NCBI GenBank assembly: GCA_020217265.1
Contig: JAIWOS010000182.1
Span: 1 to 13,477, forward strand
DNA from: Thiobacillus sp.
Lineage (GTDB): Bacteria > Pseudomonadota > Gammaproteobacteria > Burkholderiales > Thiobacillaceae
Direction of reading: 5' to 3'
DNA length: 13,477 nucleotides
Below are positions 1 to 7,744 of the stretch, piece after piece. The notes below the pieces were generated by a model. The model worked only from the letters and a program-made list of their open reading frames with translations, was not told the origin of the DNA and searched no databases. Within the stretch, counting starts at the first letter, position 1. Each line of letters opens with the position of its first letter. The position numbers were made by a program, and so were the translations under genes.

Positions 1-1067
1 GCCCCGGCGAAGCCGGCTTCGTCGGCCGCGCGCCAGTAATCGCGCCCCGCTTCGGCACGGATGCCTTCGGCGGCCTGCGCGGTCGCCACCACGGGACAGC
101 CCATCGCCATCGCCTCCAGCACCTTGTTCTGCACGCCGCGCGCGATGCGCAGCGGCGCCACCGCGCAGGCGGCGTGTGCGAGGTACGGCCGCACGTCGGG
201 CACGCTGCCTGTGACGACGACGCCGGGCTGGCGCGCCAGTTGCATCACCGCATCGGCGGGCCGGCTGCCGACGATGGCGAAGCAGGCACCCGGCACTGCC
301 TCGCGCACCGCGGGAAAAATGCGCTCGGCGAACCAGATCACGGCGTCGATGTTGGGCCAGTAATCCATGGCGCCGGTGAAGGCGATGCCGGACGCGCCCT
401 CGGGATAGGGATTCGGGTATACGCCCTCGGGCGAAAAATATTCGGCGTCGACGCCGTTCTCGAAAGCGCCGATGCGGCTGCGCGCGTGCGGCACCCGCGC
501 CTGCAGCAGGGTCGCCTCGTCGTGCGACACCAGCAACGTCGCATCAAACGATTCCGCCACCCGCGCTTCCCACGCGGCGAGCCGGCGGCCTTCGCGCGCG
601 TAAATCCACGACAGCGGCCAGCGCTGCGTCGGCGCGTACTGCGTCCACTTGTCGGAATCGACGTCGACCATGTCGAGCACGCGCCTGGCGAGCGGCGGCA
701 TGAACTGCGCCATGGCCGAGGAAAACGCCAGCCCCCGCGTCACCGTGCCGTCGCGCGCGAGCTGCGCCGCCCACGTTTTCAGCGCGGCGCTGCGATAGTA
801 AGGGAGCGTCAGCGCCTCGCCGGTGACGAGGCCGGCGAGGCTCGCGAGCTTCGCCCGGCGCGGATGCAGGGGCACCAGCCGGATCGACGCGCAGTGGGCT
901 TGCAGCGCCTCGGCGTGCCGCCAGTCGTCGGGATCGTCGACGAAGGCGCCCAGGTGAACGGCGTAACGCTTGGCGAGGTGCCGCAGCAGATGGAACGAGC
1001 GGATCTTGTCGCCCTTGTTGGGCGGGAACGGGATGCGGTGCGCGAGAAACAGCAGGCCGTCCTTCAC
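1..1067 (-). CDS. PEP-CTERM/EpsH1-type sugar transferase (GT4-like glycosyltransferase), C-terminus cut by window edge
   Basis: This is the last visible gene of the exopolysaccharide operon. It should transfer a sugar from a nucleotide donor onto the growing lipid-linked repeat unit at the cytoplasmic face of the inner membrane. I chose the GTG at 1067, three bases after the stop of the FemAB-like gene; it gives a typical glycosyltransferase N-terminus with HRIPFPPNKGDKIRS at residues 10-24. The motif FTGAMDYWPN at residues 230-239 is characteristic of the exosortase-associated sugar transferases (TIGR03087 type). A GT-B donor-site segment, RIARGVQNKVLEAMAMG, follows near residues 310-330. 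The frame is open for 355 codons to base 1. The family is roughly 400 residues, so only the last few dozen are missing. Family assignment is from recalled motifs; the donor and acceptor sugars cannot be read from the sequence. Confidence 0.88.
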   Translation of the reverse strand, partial: MKDGLLFLAHRIPFPPNKGDKIRSFHLLRHLAKRYAVHLGAFVDDPDDWRHAEALQAHCASIRLVPLHPRRAKLASLAGLVTGEALTLPYYRSAALKTWAAQLARDGTVTRGLAFSSAMAQFMPPLARRVLDMVDVDSDKWTQYAPTQRWPLSWIYAREGRRLAAWEARVAESFDATLLVSHDEATLLQARVPHARSRIGAFENGVDAEYFSPEGVYPNPYPEGASGIAFTGAMDYWPNIDAVIWFAERIFPAVREAVPGACFAIVGSRPADAVMQLARQPGVVVTGSVPDVRPYLAHAACAVAPLRIARGVQNKVLEAMAMGCPVVATAQAAEGIRAEAGRDYWRAADEAGFAG

Positions 1068-1070
1068 GCC

Positions 1071-2138
1071 TCACCCCAGGTTCCGGACGATGTGCGGGCC
1101 GATCGCGTTGGCGAGCGCGAGCGGCATCTTCTTCCAGGCCTGGATGAACAGCCGGTACTTTGGGTTGAGCGGATTGATCTCGGGCACTGCGCTGTCGCGC
1201 ACCAGAAAATATTCGTAGTAGAGCGGCGTCGGCTCGAAGCCCCAGTTCTTCTTGAAATCGAACGAGCCGGTGCCGCGCTTGCTGCGGCCGAAATCGAACA
1301 CCCTGAGGCCGCGCTCGCAGGCACGCCGCATCAGGTCCCAGTACATGAAGTCGTTGCCGGCCACCGCGCGCGCGGCCTCCACGCCGCCGCCGTAGTAGGG
1401 CAGCACCTCGTCGCGGAAGTAGAACGACATCACGCTGGCGATGATGTCGCCATCGAGCACGATGGTGAGCACCTCGCAGTCGTCGCCGAATTCGTCCTTC
1501 AGCAGACGGAAGTATTTTCTCGAAAACACCGGCGTGCCGAGGCGGTGCACGCTTGCGGAATAGGCGTGAAAAAAGCGCTCGGTACCAGCGTCGATTTCGC
1601 CGACGAGACCGGCCTTGATGCCTTTCCTCACCATGGCGCGCTGCTTGCGCGGAATGGCGTTCAGATTGGCCTCGACCTCGGGCAGGATGGCCTTCTTGAA
1701 GGTGACGTACAGATCTTTGGTCGGCCAGTCCGGGTGCTGCGCGGTCTGGTTGCGGTATTCGAGCGCGCCGACGCCAAGCCGGGTGGCCAGCGCCTGCGCG
1801 GCCTCATCGAGCGCGCGGTACGCCACGGCGTCGTCGGCGACGATGCCGCCGTAGGCGCAGAACGGCAGCGCGCCCAGGCTGTGGCCGAACAGACGGCTCT
1901 TGATTTCGGCCAGCGGCAGGACACCGACGATGCGGTCGTCGCGCTCGGCCAGCAGGAAATGCGTGCGGTGACCGAAGGCCTGCGCGATCACCCGCTGCCA
2001 GCCGGCGCGGTGAAAGAAGGTGGCGTCCGGGTGGGCGGCGACGTACGCATCCCAGCGCGCGCGATCCGCGTCGGCGAGGACACGCACGGTCGGCGCGGCC
2101 AGCGCGCGATCCGGCATGGCGAGGAGTTCGGACGGCAT
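1071..2138 (-). CDS. FemAB-like (GNAT-fold) transferase of the exosortase/EPS locus
   Basis: A 355-residue protein of the FemAB-related family found in PEP-CTERM/exosortase EPS clusters (TIGR03019 type). FemAB proteins use a tandem GNAT fold to transfer aminoacyl or acyl groups onto an amino group. Here the likely acceptor is the polysaccharide or its precursor, which is an inference. The C-terminal half carries the diagnostic block: KQRAMVRKGIKAGL near 165-178, LPYYGGG at 246-252 and FDFGRSKRGTGSFDFKKNWG at 281-300. No signal peptide is visible, so it should act in the cytoplasm. The ATG at 2138 is two bases after the deacetylase stop. The reading frame stays open well upstream, but that part overlaps the deacetylase and is its shadow. 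The next gene starts three bases after this stop. Function is confident at family level only. Confidence 0.88.
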   Translation of the reverse strand: MPSELLAMPDRALAAPTVRVLADADRARWDAYVAAHPDATFFHRAGWQRVIAQAFGHRTHFLLAERDDRIVGVLPLAEIKSRLFGHSLGALPFCAYGGIVADDAVAYRALDEAAQALATRLGVGALEYRNQTAQHPDWPTKDLYVTFKKAILPEVEANLNAIPRKQRAMVRKGIKAGLVGEIDAGTERFFHAYSASVHRLGTPVFSRKYFRLLKDEFGDDCEVLTIVLDGDIIASVMSFYFRDEVLPYYGGGVEAARAVAGNDFMYWDLMRRACERGLRVFDFGRSKRGTGSFDFKKNWGFEPTPLYYEYFLVRDSAVPEINPLNPKYRLFIQAWKKMPLALANAIGPHIVRNLG

Positions 2139-2140
2139 GT

Positions 2141-2974
2141 TCACTGCGGGTTCAGAAAGACGCGGTCGACGCGGTCCCATTCGAAATCGTGGAGCAGGCG
2201 CCGCAGTCTGCCCGGCATGCGTTGCAGATTGACGTAATGCCGGAAGCGCGTCTTGGCCGAGATGCCGCGCTGGCGCGGCTGGTCTGCGTCGATTTCCCAG
2301 GGATGGAAATAGAACATGCACGGCGCCCGTTCGCGCTCGTTCACCCGCCGCAACATCCAGCGCGACACGGCGTACGGCAGCAGGCGGAACCAGCCGCCAC
2401 CGGCCGCCGGCAGGTTGCGGCCGAGCATGGGCACGGTGGTCGGCGGCAATTCGAGAATGCCGGTCTCGCCGTTCGGCCGGTGCGGAAAGCGCGGCGCGTC
2501 GGGCATGCCGTAGTGGTCGTGCCTGACCGGGTAGATGCTGGAACTGTAGACATAGCCGGCGCTTTCCAGCTCGCCCACCGCCCACCAGTTTTTGTGACTG
2601 ATGGAAAAGCTGGGCGCGCGGTAGCCGCGCACGGCCTCGCCGCCGATATCTTCCAGCAACCGCTTGGCACGCACGATGTCGTCGCGGAATTGCGCGGGCG
2701 TGAGCTCGCTGGCGCGCTGGTGTCCGTAGCCGTGGCTGGCGAGCTCGTGCCCGCCCGCAACGATGCGGCGCACGACCTGCGGGTAGCGCTCGGCGATCCA
2801 GCCCAGGGTGAAGAAGGTGGCTTGGGTGCCGGCTTCGTCGAGCAGGCCCAGAATGGCATCGACGTTGCGCTCGACGCGGCACGGCAGGCTGTCCCAATCT
2901 TCGCGCCGGATGTGCGGCGCGAAGGCCGACACCTGGAAGTAATCCTCGACGTCGATCGACATGGCGTTTTTCAT
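2141..2974 (-). CDS. polysaccharide deacetylase family protein, exosortase/EPS locus type
   Basis: A 277-residue NodB-homology (carbohydrate esterase 4) protein of the subtype found with exosortase EPS clusters (TIGR03006 type). It should remove N- or O-acetyl groups from the polymer or a precursor, using a metal ion. The N-terminus IDVEDYFQVSAF (residues 7-18) supplies the catalytic and metal-binding Asp pair. GGHELASHGYGH (74-85) has the H-x4-H metal ligands at 76 and 81. RAPSFS (119-124) and FYFHPWE (221-227) are the later conserved motifs. No signal peptide is visible, so either it acts in the cytoplasm or another route exports it. The ATG at 2974 overlaps the wecB stop by one base (TGATG). 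A second ATG at 2962 is also possible and would lose only MKNA. Confidence 0.92.
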   Translation of the reverse strand: MKNAMSIDVEDYFQVSAFAPHIRREDWDSLPCRVERNVDAILGLLDEAGTQATFFTLGWIAERYPQVVRRIVAGGHELASHGYGHQRASELTPAQFRDDIVRAKRLLEDIGGEAVRGYRAPSFSISHKNWWAVGELESAGYVYSSSIYPVRHDHYGMPDAPRFPHRPNGETGILELPPTTVPMLGRNLPAAGGGWFRLLPYAVSRWMLRRVNERERAPCMFYFHPWEIDADQPRQRGISAKTRFRHYVNLQRMPGRLRRLLHDFEWDRVDRVFLNPQ

Positions 2975-4077
2975 CAGGCCGCCCGCAGTCCTTTCTGCCC
3001 CGGCAGCCAGCCCTTGAGCGTGTGCGCGATGCGCATGGCGGCGCGACCGTCCCAGTATTCGGGAATGCGGCCGGTCTTGCCGCCGCTCGCCATCACGTCG
3101 CGGAACGCCGCGCGGATCGCCCCGGGGTGCGGCCCCACCAGCGTATTGGTGCCTTCGTCGATCGTGATCGGCCGCTCGGTGTTTTCGCGCAGGGTGAGGC
3201 AGGGTACGCCGAGCGCGGTCGTTTCCTCCTGGATGCCGCCGGAATCGGTGAGCACCAGCCGGGCGTCGCGCATCAGTCCGAGCATTTCCAGATAACCCAC
3301 CGGCGGCAGCACGCGCAGGCCGTCGAGCCGGGCCGTGAGGCCGAACTTCTCGATGTTGGCGCGGGTGCGCGGGTGCAGCGGCATCGCCACCGGCAGCTCG
3401 CTGTTGATCTCGCTCACCACGTCGAGCAGCGCCGCAAGCGTGTCGGGGTCGTCCACGTTGGACGGCCGATGCAGGGTCAGCACGGCGTACTGCGGCAGCG
3501 CGGCGCCGAGCGTGCGGCTCGCCGGCACCGCGCGTTCGAGGTTGCGGTGCAGGGTGTCGATCATCACGTTGCCGACGAACTCGACCCGCGCCGCATCAAT
3601 GCCCTCGCGCACGAGATTGGCCAGCGCGCTCTTTTCGGTGGTGAACAGCAGATCGGAAATCTGGTCGGTGAGCACCCGGTTGATCTCTTCCGGCATGCTG
3701 CGGTCGTAGCTCCTGAGGCCGGCTTCGACATGGATCACGCGCACGCCGCGCTTGGCCGCGACCAGCGCGCAGGCAAGCGTGGAATTGACATCGCCCACCA
3801 CCAGCACGGCCTGGGGCTGCACGCTTTCGAGCACGGGTTCGAAGCGCTTCATCACCTCGGCGGTCTGCACGGCGTGGCTGCCGGAACCGACTTCGAGGTG
3901 GTGGTCGGGCCGGGGAATGCCGAGGTCGGCGAAGAAGCCGTCGCTCATCGCCGCGTCGTAATGCTGGCCGGTATGCAGCAATTGCGCCGCGATGCCGGTT
4001 TCGGCCAGCGCCGCCATGACGGGCGCGATTTTCATGAAGTTGGGCCGCGCGCCGGCGACGCACAATACCTGGGTCAT
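2974..4077 (-). CDS. wecB: UDP-N-acetylglucosamine 2-epimerase (non-hydrolysing)
   Basis: A full-length 367-residue enzyme that interconverts UDP-GlcNAc and UDP-ManNAc, providing an amino-sugar donor for the polysaccharide. Visible family motifs are GARPNFMK (9-16), HTGQHYD (35-41), GDVNST (95-100), HVEAGLRS with PEEINR (116-134), TLHRPSNV (201-208) and the UDP-binding TDSGGIQEE (277-285). The acidic residues in the GDVNS, HVEAG and PEEINR segments match those described as catalytic in Escherichia coli WecB, and all are intact. The ATG at 4077 lies 21 bases after the ATPase stop; the ribosome binding site is weak. The TGA overlaps the start of the deacetylase. The neighbourhood shows this copy serves exopolysaccharide synthesis. 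The sequence does not exclude a role in enterobacterial-common-antigen-like pathways, but no such genes are present. Confidence 0.95.
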   Translation of the reverse strand: MTQVLCVAGARPNFMKIAPVMAALAETGIAAQLLHTGQHYDAAMSDGFFADLGIPRPDHHLEVGSGSHAVQTAEVMKRFEPVLESVQPQAVLVVGDVNSTLACALVAAKRGVRVIHVEAGLRSYDRSMPEEINRVLTDQISDLLFTTEKSALANLVREGIDAARVEFVGNVMIDTLHRNLERAVPASRTLGAALPQYAVLTLHRPSNVDDPDTLAALLDVVSEINSELPVAMPLHPRTRANIEKFGLTARLDGLRVLPPVGYLEMLGLMRDARLVLTDSGGIQEETTALGVPCLTLRENTERPITIDEGTNTLVGPHPGAIRAAFRDVMASGGKTGRIPEYWDGRAAMRIAHTLKGWLPGQKGLRAA

Positions 4078-4098
4078 GACGGGTCCGTTGTCAGCAAG

Positions 4099-5133
4099 TC
4101 AGTGGGCCACGCCGCGCGCGTCGGGCAGGTCGTTTTCGGTGTCATCGGCATGACGCTCGCTGACGGTGAAGAGAATCTTGCGCACGATGGGCAGGATGCG
4201 GCTGACCGAGCGTTCGACCTGCTCGATGCGCTGCGCCAGGCGGGCGACGTCTTCGTTGTGGAGCACGCCGCCGGCCGGCGCGTGGCTCGCCATGCCGGTC
4301 GTGCCGTGGAAGTCCTGGTGCGCCACCTCGTTTTTCAGGTCGGCGATGACTTCGTTGACCTCGGCCTCGCCAAAGTGGGTTTTCTCTTCCAGAAAGCCGA
4401 ACAACAGCAGCCGGTCGCAGGTGGTGTTGATGCGGCGCGGAATGCCGCCGGTGAAACGGTGCAGCGCGGAGAAAGCCGCCTCGTCGAAGCCCGGCGTCCC
4501 CTGCCAGCCCACGGTACGCAGGCGGTGTTCGATGTAACCGCGCGTCTCGTCCGGATCGAGCGGCCCCAGGTGATACGAGGCCACGACACGCTGGCGCAAC
4601 TGCTGCATGTCGGGGCTTTGCAGGATGCCGCGGAATTCCGGCTGGCCAAGCAGGAAGGTCTGGATCAGCGAACGCTCGTTGTTCTGGAAATTGGACAGCA
4701 TGCGCAGCTCCTCCACCGCGCGCGGTGTCAGGTTCTGCGCCTCGTCCACCACCAGGAGCGCGCGCTTGCCCTGCCGCGTGGCAGCCGCCAGAAAGTCCTC
4801 CAGGTTCTTCAGCAGGGCGGACTTGGACAGCCCTTCGTGCTCCAGCCCGAAGGACGCGGCAACGCTGCGCAGGGTGTCTTCCGCATCAAGCTGGGTCGAG
4901 ACGAGCTGCGCGGCGATCAGGTTGTGCGCTTCGAGCTGACGGAAGAGGTTGCGCACCAAAGTCGTCTTGCCGGCGCCAACCTCGCCGGTGATGACGATGA
5001 AGCCCTCGCCCAGCGACAGGCCGTAGTCCAGATAGGCCATCGCCCGCTTGTGCCCTTTCGACCCGAAGAAGAAACGCGGGTCGGGATTGAGCTGGAACGG
5101 CTTGGCGCTGAAACGGTAATAGTCTTCGTACAT
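4099..5133 (-). CDS. ExeA/GspA-like AAA ATPase of the exosortase/EPS locus
   Basis: A 344-residue P-loop ATPase (TIGR03015 type) related to the secretion ATPase ExeA/GspA. It is a standard member of exosortase EPS loci, and its exact role is not established. The N-terminus MYEDYYRFSAKPFQLNPDPRFF (1-22) is typical of the family and fixes the start at the ATG at 5133. The in-frame TTG at 5148 would add five residues and has no better ribosome site. Walker A is GEVGAGKTT (50-58), Walker B is LLVVDEAQ (126-133), LLGQPE (161-166) is sensor-like and GGIPRRIN (229-236) is the conserved arginine segment. The last 70 or so residues are charged and probably helical, with no membrane segment. It follows the barrel gene by a 74-base gap with no clear promoter, and leads into wecB. 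Confidence 0.92.
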   Translation of the reverse strand: MYEDYYRFSAKPFQLNPDPRFFFGSKGHKRAMAYLDYGLSLGEGFIVITGEVGAGKTTLVRNLFRQLEAHNLIAAQLVSTQLDAEDTLRSVAASFGLEHEGLSKSALLKNLEDFLAAATRQGKRALLVVDEAQNLTPRAVEELRMLSNFQNNERSLIQTFLLGQPEFRGILQSPDMQQLRQRVVASYHLGPLDPDETRGYIEHRLRTVGWQGTPGFDEAAFSALHRFTGGIPRRINTTCDRLLLFGFLEEKTHFGEAEVNEVIADLKNEVAHQDFHGTTGMASHAPAGGVLHNEDVARLAQRIEQVERSVSRILPIVRKILFTVSERHADDTENDLPDARGVAH

Positions 5134-5207
5134 GGGCAATCCGATCAAGTAAGCAGTACAGCCAACTCTGACGTACGGAGCAACGGTTATGCCATGGGCG
5201 TCGGTGC

Positions 5208-6800
5208 CTAGAAGCGCATGCTCACCGAAGCCGAGAGGCTGTTTTCGGTAAAGTCGGCATTCGCAGCGTTCGAATCCCGTTGCTGGTGACGGAAATTCAA
5301 CGCCCCGCTCAGGTCTTTGCCGAACTGGTGATTCACCCCCAGATTGAGGGTCGCGGTATTGTCAGCGCGCGCCGGCGCGGAGAGCAGAGCGGAGGTGGCG
5401 CTGTTGCGGGTGAAGCCCAGCGAACCGTTGGCGGTGCTGCGCGGCGTCAGACGATAGCTGACGGTGCCGTTGACCCCCTGGGAGCGATCCTCGGCATTGC
5501 TGATCGCCTGATACAGCCGTCGCGTGTCGAATATCGACACGCCCAGGCTCGTGCGCGGGCCGATCTGCCAGGACACGCCGCCATTGAGGCTCTTGATGAC
5601 GTAGATGCCGTTGTTGAGCGCAATGTCGACCAGACCCAGCGCCACCAGGTCGGACAGCGGCACGCCGAGCTGGGCCAGGCTGCGCGCGATCTGGAAACCG
5701 CTGTAGGGCTCGCTGCAGTTGGTCTGGCCAGCGGGCGGAGTAAAGTCCTGCGTCTCGAACAGGCGGTTGTTGCACACCCAGAAGATCCGGCCGCTGTCCT
5801 GCAGGAGTTGTTGCGTGATGTCGCTCACGTCTTCCGAATAGCGCAGCGACCATTGCGTGGCGCGCGTGCGGTACGTCCCCGAAACGCCGTACGTGCGGCC
5901 GAAATAGCGTTCGCCCACCGAGGCCTCTAAGCTGGTGCGCTGGTTGGGCGACCAGCCGAATCCGACCGAATAGGACGTGCCGTCCTGATTGTTGGCACTG
6001 AGAAAATCGTTCCACTCTTTGCCATAAGTCCCGAACACGCGGAATTTCCGGGTGAGGGCATACCCGAGCGACAGGCTCGCGCGTTCGAAGGTCGTGTCGC
6101 GCGTGCCGCCACTGTTGTCGGCCTTGCGTATCGAGTAGTTCAGTCCCCAGCTCAGGTCATTGAAACGGGTGCCGCTGGCCAGGCCCGCGGAAAACGCCTG
6201 GGTGGTCGAATCCGACGCCGCGTTGTCGCCGAAAATCGCGCCGCCCACGGTGTAGCGTGCCTGCGCCGTGGCAAAGGTGCCGAAACGCTTGATCAGAGAG
6301 GGGCTGAGCGAATACACGCCAGTGGTGACGCGGTTCGAGTCGTTCACCGTGGCATCGGCCGGCGAGCCGAACAGGGAGACCAGGCTTTGCGAGACGTTCG
6401 CCGTGCCCTCGACGAACAACAGGTCATCGACGAGTTCCGCCCGGCCGAGCGCCCCCAGGCCGTGGTAGACGTCGCTGCTGTTGTTTTCGCCGAAACGCGA
6501 TGTGCCGGTGAGGGTGTAGCTGAGGCTGGCCGTCACGCGGCGCGAGCCCACCGACATCAGGCTGAAGCCGGGCGTCACGCTGAGGCTGAGCTCGTCTTGC
6601 GGGTCGGTGTCGCTCTGATTGGCATTGTCGGTGTAGGTCGCCCGCGCACCGACGCTGGGCGAGAAGCGCCAGTCCAGCGCATGCGCCGCCGTGGAAAATG
6701 CGAAAGCCATGAAAACAGAAAAAGCTCCCGCCAGGGGAGCTTGGATGAAACGCGCCGACGGTGTGCCGCGCTTGCTAAGCCTACTTGCCGTAACTGCCAT
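5208..6800 (-). CDS. outer-membrane beta-barrel protein of the exosortase/EPS locus (TIGR03016 type)
   Basis: About 530 residues, probably the outer-membrane porin-like component for polysaccharide export or secretion. The mature part consists of alternating amphipathic strands rich in Tyr, Ser, Thr, Asn and Gly. It ends SLSASVSMRF, the terminal-Phe signal used by the barrel assembly machinery. The N-terminus APLAGAFSVFMAFAFSTAAHA is a convincing signal peptide with cleavage after AHA (residue 41), before LDWRFSPSVG. The start is uncertain. The ATG at 6710 would leave only 11 signal residues and is rejected. That leaves ATG 6800 (used here), ATG 6809 or GTG 6824. All three overlap the 3' end of the kinase gene, implying translational coupling, and none has a good ribosome site. 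Two Cys residues about 19 apart (near 343 and 362) could form a disulfide in a loop. A terminator-like hairpin lies in the signal-peptide codons. Confidence 0.85.
   Translation of the reverse strand: MAVTASRLSKRGTPSARFIQAPLAGAFSVFMAFAFSTAAHALDWRFSPSVGARATYTDNANQSDTDPQDELSLSVTPGFSLMSVGSRRVTASLSYTLTGTSRFGENNSSDVYHGLGALGRAELVDDLLFVEGTANVSQSLVSLFGSPADATVNDSNRVTTGVYSLSPSLIKRFGTFATAQARYTVGGAIFGDNAASDSTTQAFSAGLASGTRFNDLSWGLNYSIRKADNSGGTRDTTFERASLSLGYALTRKFRVFGTYGKEWNDFLSANNQDGTSYSVGFGWSPNQRTSLEASVGERYFGRTYGVSGTYRTRATQWSLRYSEDVSDITQQLLQDSGRIFWVCNNRLFETQDFTPPAGQTNCSEPYSGFQIARSLAQLGVPLSDLVALGLVDIALNNGIYVIKSLNGGVSWQIGPRTSLGVSIFDTRRLYQAISNAEDRSQGVNGTVSYRLTPRSTANGSLGFTRNSATSALLSAPARADNTATLNLGVNHQFGKDLSGALNFRHQQRDSNAANADFTENSLSASVSMRF
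6719..6742 (-). terminator. terminator-like hairpin within the signal-peptide codons of the barrel gene
   Basis: On the minus strand AAGCTCCC (6742-6735), a five-base loop and GGGAGCTT (6729-6722) form a perfect 8-base-pair stem. It continues into a five-T run (including the stem's last two T) and then CTGTTTTC. Nothing like a T-run follows on the plus strand. It lies 38 bases past the kinase stop. If the barrel gene starts at 6800-6824 it is inside coding sequence, encoding QAPLAGAF. If the gene started at ATG 6710 it would be an ordinary intergenic terminator. Confidence 0.6.
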
Positions 6801-7734
6801 AGTAACCATAGTAATAATCCGCACCCGGGGTTGGCGTGGTTTTGTTCAGCAACATGCCCACCACTTCGCACGACTGGATGTGCGAGAGCGCTTCGCGAAC
6901 GGCTTCCTGTGAGGTTTTCTCGGCTTCAACCACCATCACGATCTGGCCCATGTGGGTCGCCAGCACGCTCGATTCGCTGGTCGCCAGGAGCGGCGGAGAA
7001 TCGAACAGGATTATACGGTCCGGGTAGCGATTCCCGATATCCTCGACCAGCCGGGTCATCGAGGCGCTGGCCAGGAGCTCGGTCGCGCGCTTGTAGGTGC
7101 GGCCTGCCGGCAGCACGGTCAGCTTGGCGATATCGGTCTTGATCAGCACGTCCGACAGTTTCAGATCCTTGTCCTGCAAGACGTCGAGCAGCCCCTTGTC
7201 GGCATGGATGCCGAGGTATTCCGGCACGCGCGGCTTGGCGACGTCAGCATCGACCAAGAGCACGGTGCGGTCCATTTCCATCGCCATCGAGATCGCCAGG
7301 TTGATCGCGCAGAAGCTCTTGCCTTCGCCCGGCAGCGAACTGGTGACCATGATGAGGTTACCGTTCTTGACCCGCGCTGCGCCCTGGCCGAAGGCATTGG
7401 CGATGAGCGGGCGCTTGATGATGCGGAACTCTTCGGCGATCTGGCTCTTTTCGGCATCCGGCGCCACCACGCCCATGCGGTGCAGGCGCGCGAGGTTGAT
7501 CGACTGCACCTGGCTGCCGCCCTCGACGGGCGCCTCGAAATCGGGCGCGGAAAACACCGGCTCGACCGGCGTGGCCACGAAAGGCGCAGCAGGCGCCGCA
7601 TGCTTTTCGCGCTGCTTGGCCAGTGCGCCCTCGATCATGCTGGCGTCCGCCGCCCGGCTGGGCTCGCCGCCAGGCACCGCAGGGCGCGGGACCCCCGCGC
7701 CGATCTTGCCTGCTGCTTTTTCGATGATGCTCAT
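6781..7734 (-). CDS. exosortase-associated bacterial tyrosine kinase (CpsD/Wzc-C-like)
   Basis: A 317-residue BY-kinase-type ATPase (TIGR03018 type). It would autophosphorylate on C-terminal tyrosines and regulate polymerisation together with the separate membrane chain-length protein encoded just upstream. Residues 1-75 form an Ala/Pro-rich linker. SINLARLHRMGVVAPD (78-93) and EEFRIIKRPL (101-110) are the conserved lead-in. Walker A is TSSLPGEGKS (131-140), Walker A' is VLLVDADVAKPR (158-169) and Walker B is IILFDSPP (241-248). The tail is Tyr-rich, with six Tyr in residues 307-315. The ATG at 7734 is chosen because of a strong AGGAG five bases upstream (7740-7744) that overlaps the TAG of the chain-length gene. 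Its 3' end overlaps the start of the barrel gene. The split from the Wzz-like partner resembles the arrangement in Gram-positive bacteria, but it is normal for exosortase loci. Confidence 0.93.
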   Translation of the reverse strand: MSIIEKAAGKIGAGVPRPAVPGGEPSRAADASMIEGALAKQREKHAAPAAPFVATPVEPVFSAPDFEAPVEGGSQVQSINLARLHRMGVVAPDAEKSQIAEEFRIIKRPLIANAFGQGAARVKNGNLIMVTSSLPGEGKSFCAINLAISMAMEMDRTVLLVDADVAKPRVPEYLGIHADKGLLDVLQDKDLKLSDVLIKTDIAKLTVLPAGRTYKRATELLASASMTRLVEDIGNRYPDRIILFDSPPLLATSESSVLATHMGQIVMVVEAEKTSQEAVREALSHIQSCEVVGMLLNKTTPTPGADYYYGYYGSYGK

Positions 7735-7739
7735 GGTCT

Positions 7740-7744
7740 CTCCT
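7740..7744 (-). promoter_or_regulatory. ribosome binding site of the tyrosine kinase gene
   Basis: The minus strand reads AGGAG followed by five bases and then the ATG at 7734. The site overlaps the TAG stop of the chain-length gene, so ribosomes finishing that gene land directly on it. This fixes the kinase start. Confidence 0.8.

Noticed and set aside
174..2237. 687-codon open frame on the plus strand
   Set aside because: It lies antisense to the glycosyltransferase, FemAB-like and deacetylase genes. Its product is Arg/His/Gly-rich with no recognisable domain. Long antisense frames are expected opposite GC-rich genes.
5134..5207. Possible second sigma-54 site (TTGGCTG followed by CTGC) before the ATPase gene
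   Set aside because: The GG-to-GC spacing is seven bases rather than ten, which does not allow sigma-54 binding.
3022..5211. 729-codon open frame on the plus strand
   Set aside because: It is fully antisense to wecB and the ATPase gene, both of which have all their family motifs. The composition is that of a shadow frame.
6711..6912. Start of the barrel gene at ATG 6710, leaving the upstream hairpin as a plain intergenic terminator
   Set aside because: It would leave only 11 residues before the AHA cleavage site, too short for a working signal peptide. The upstream in-frame codons complete a convincing one.
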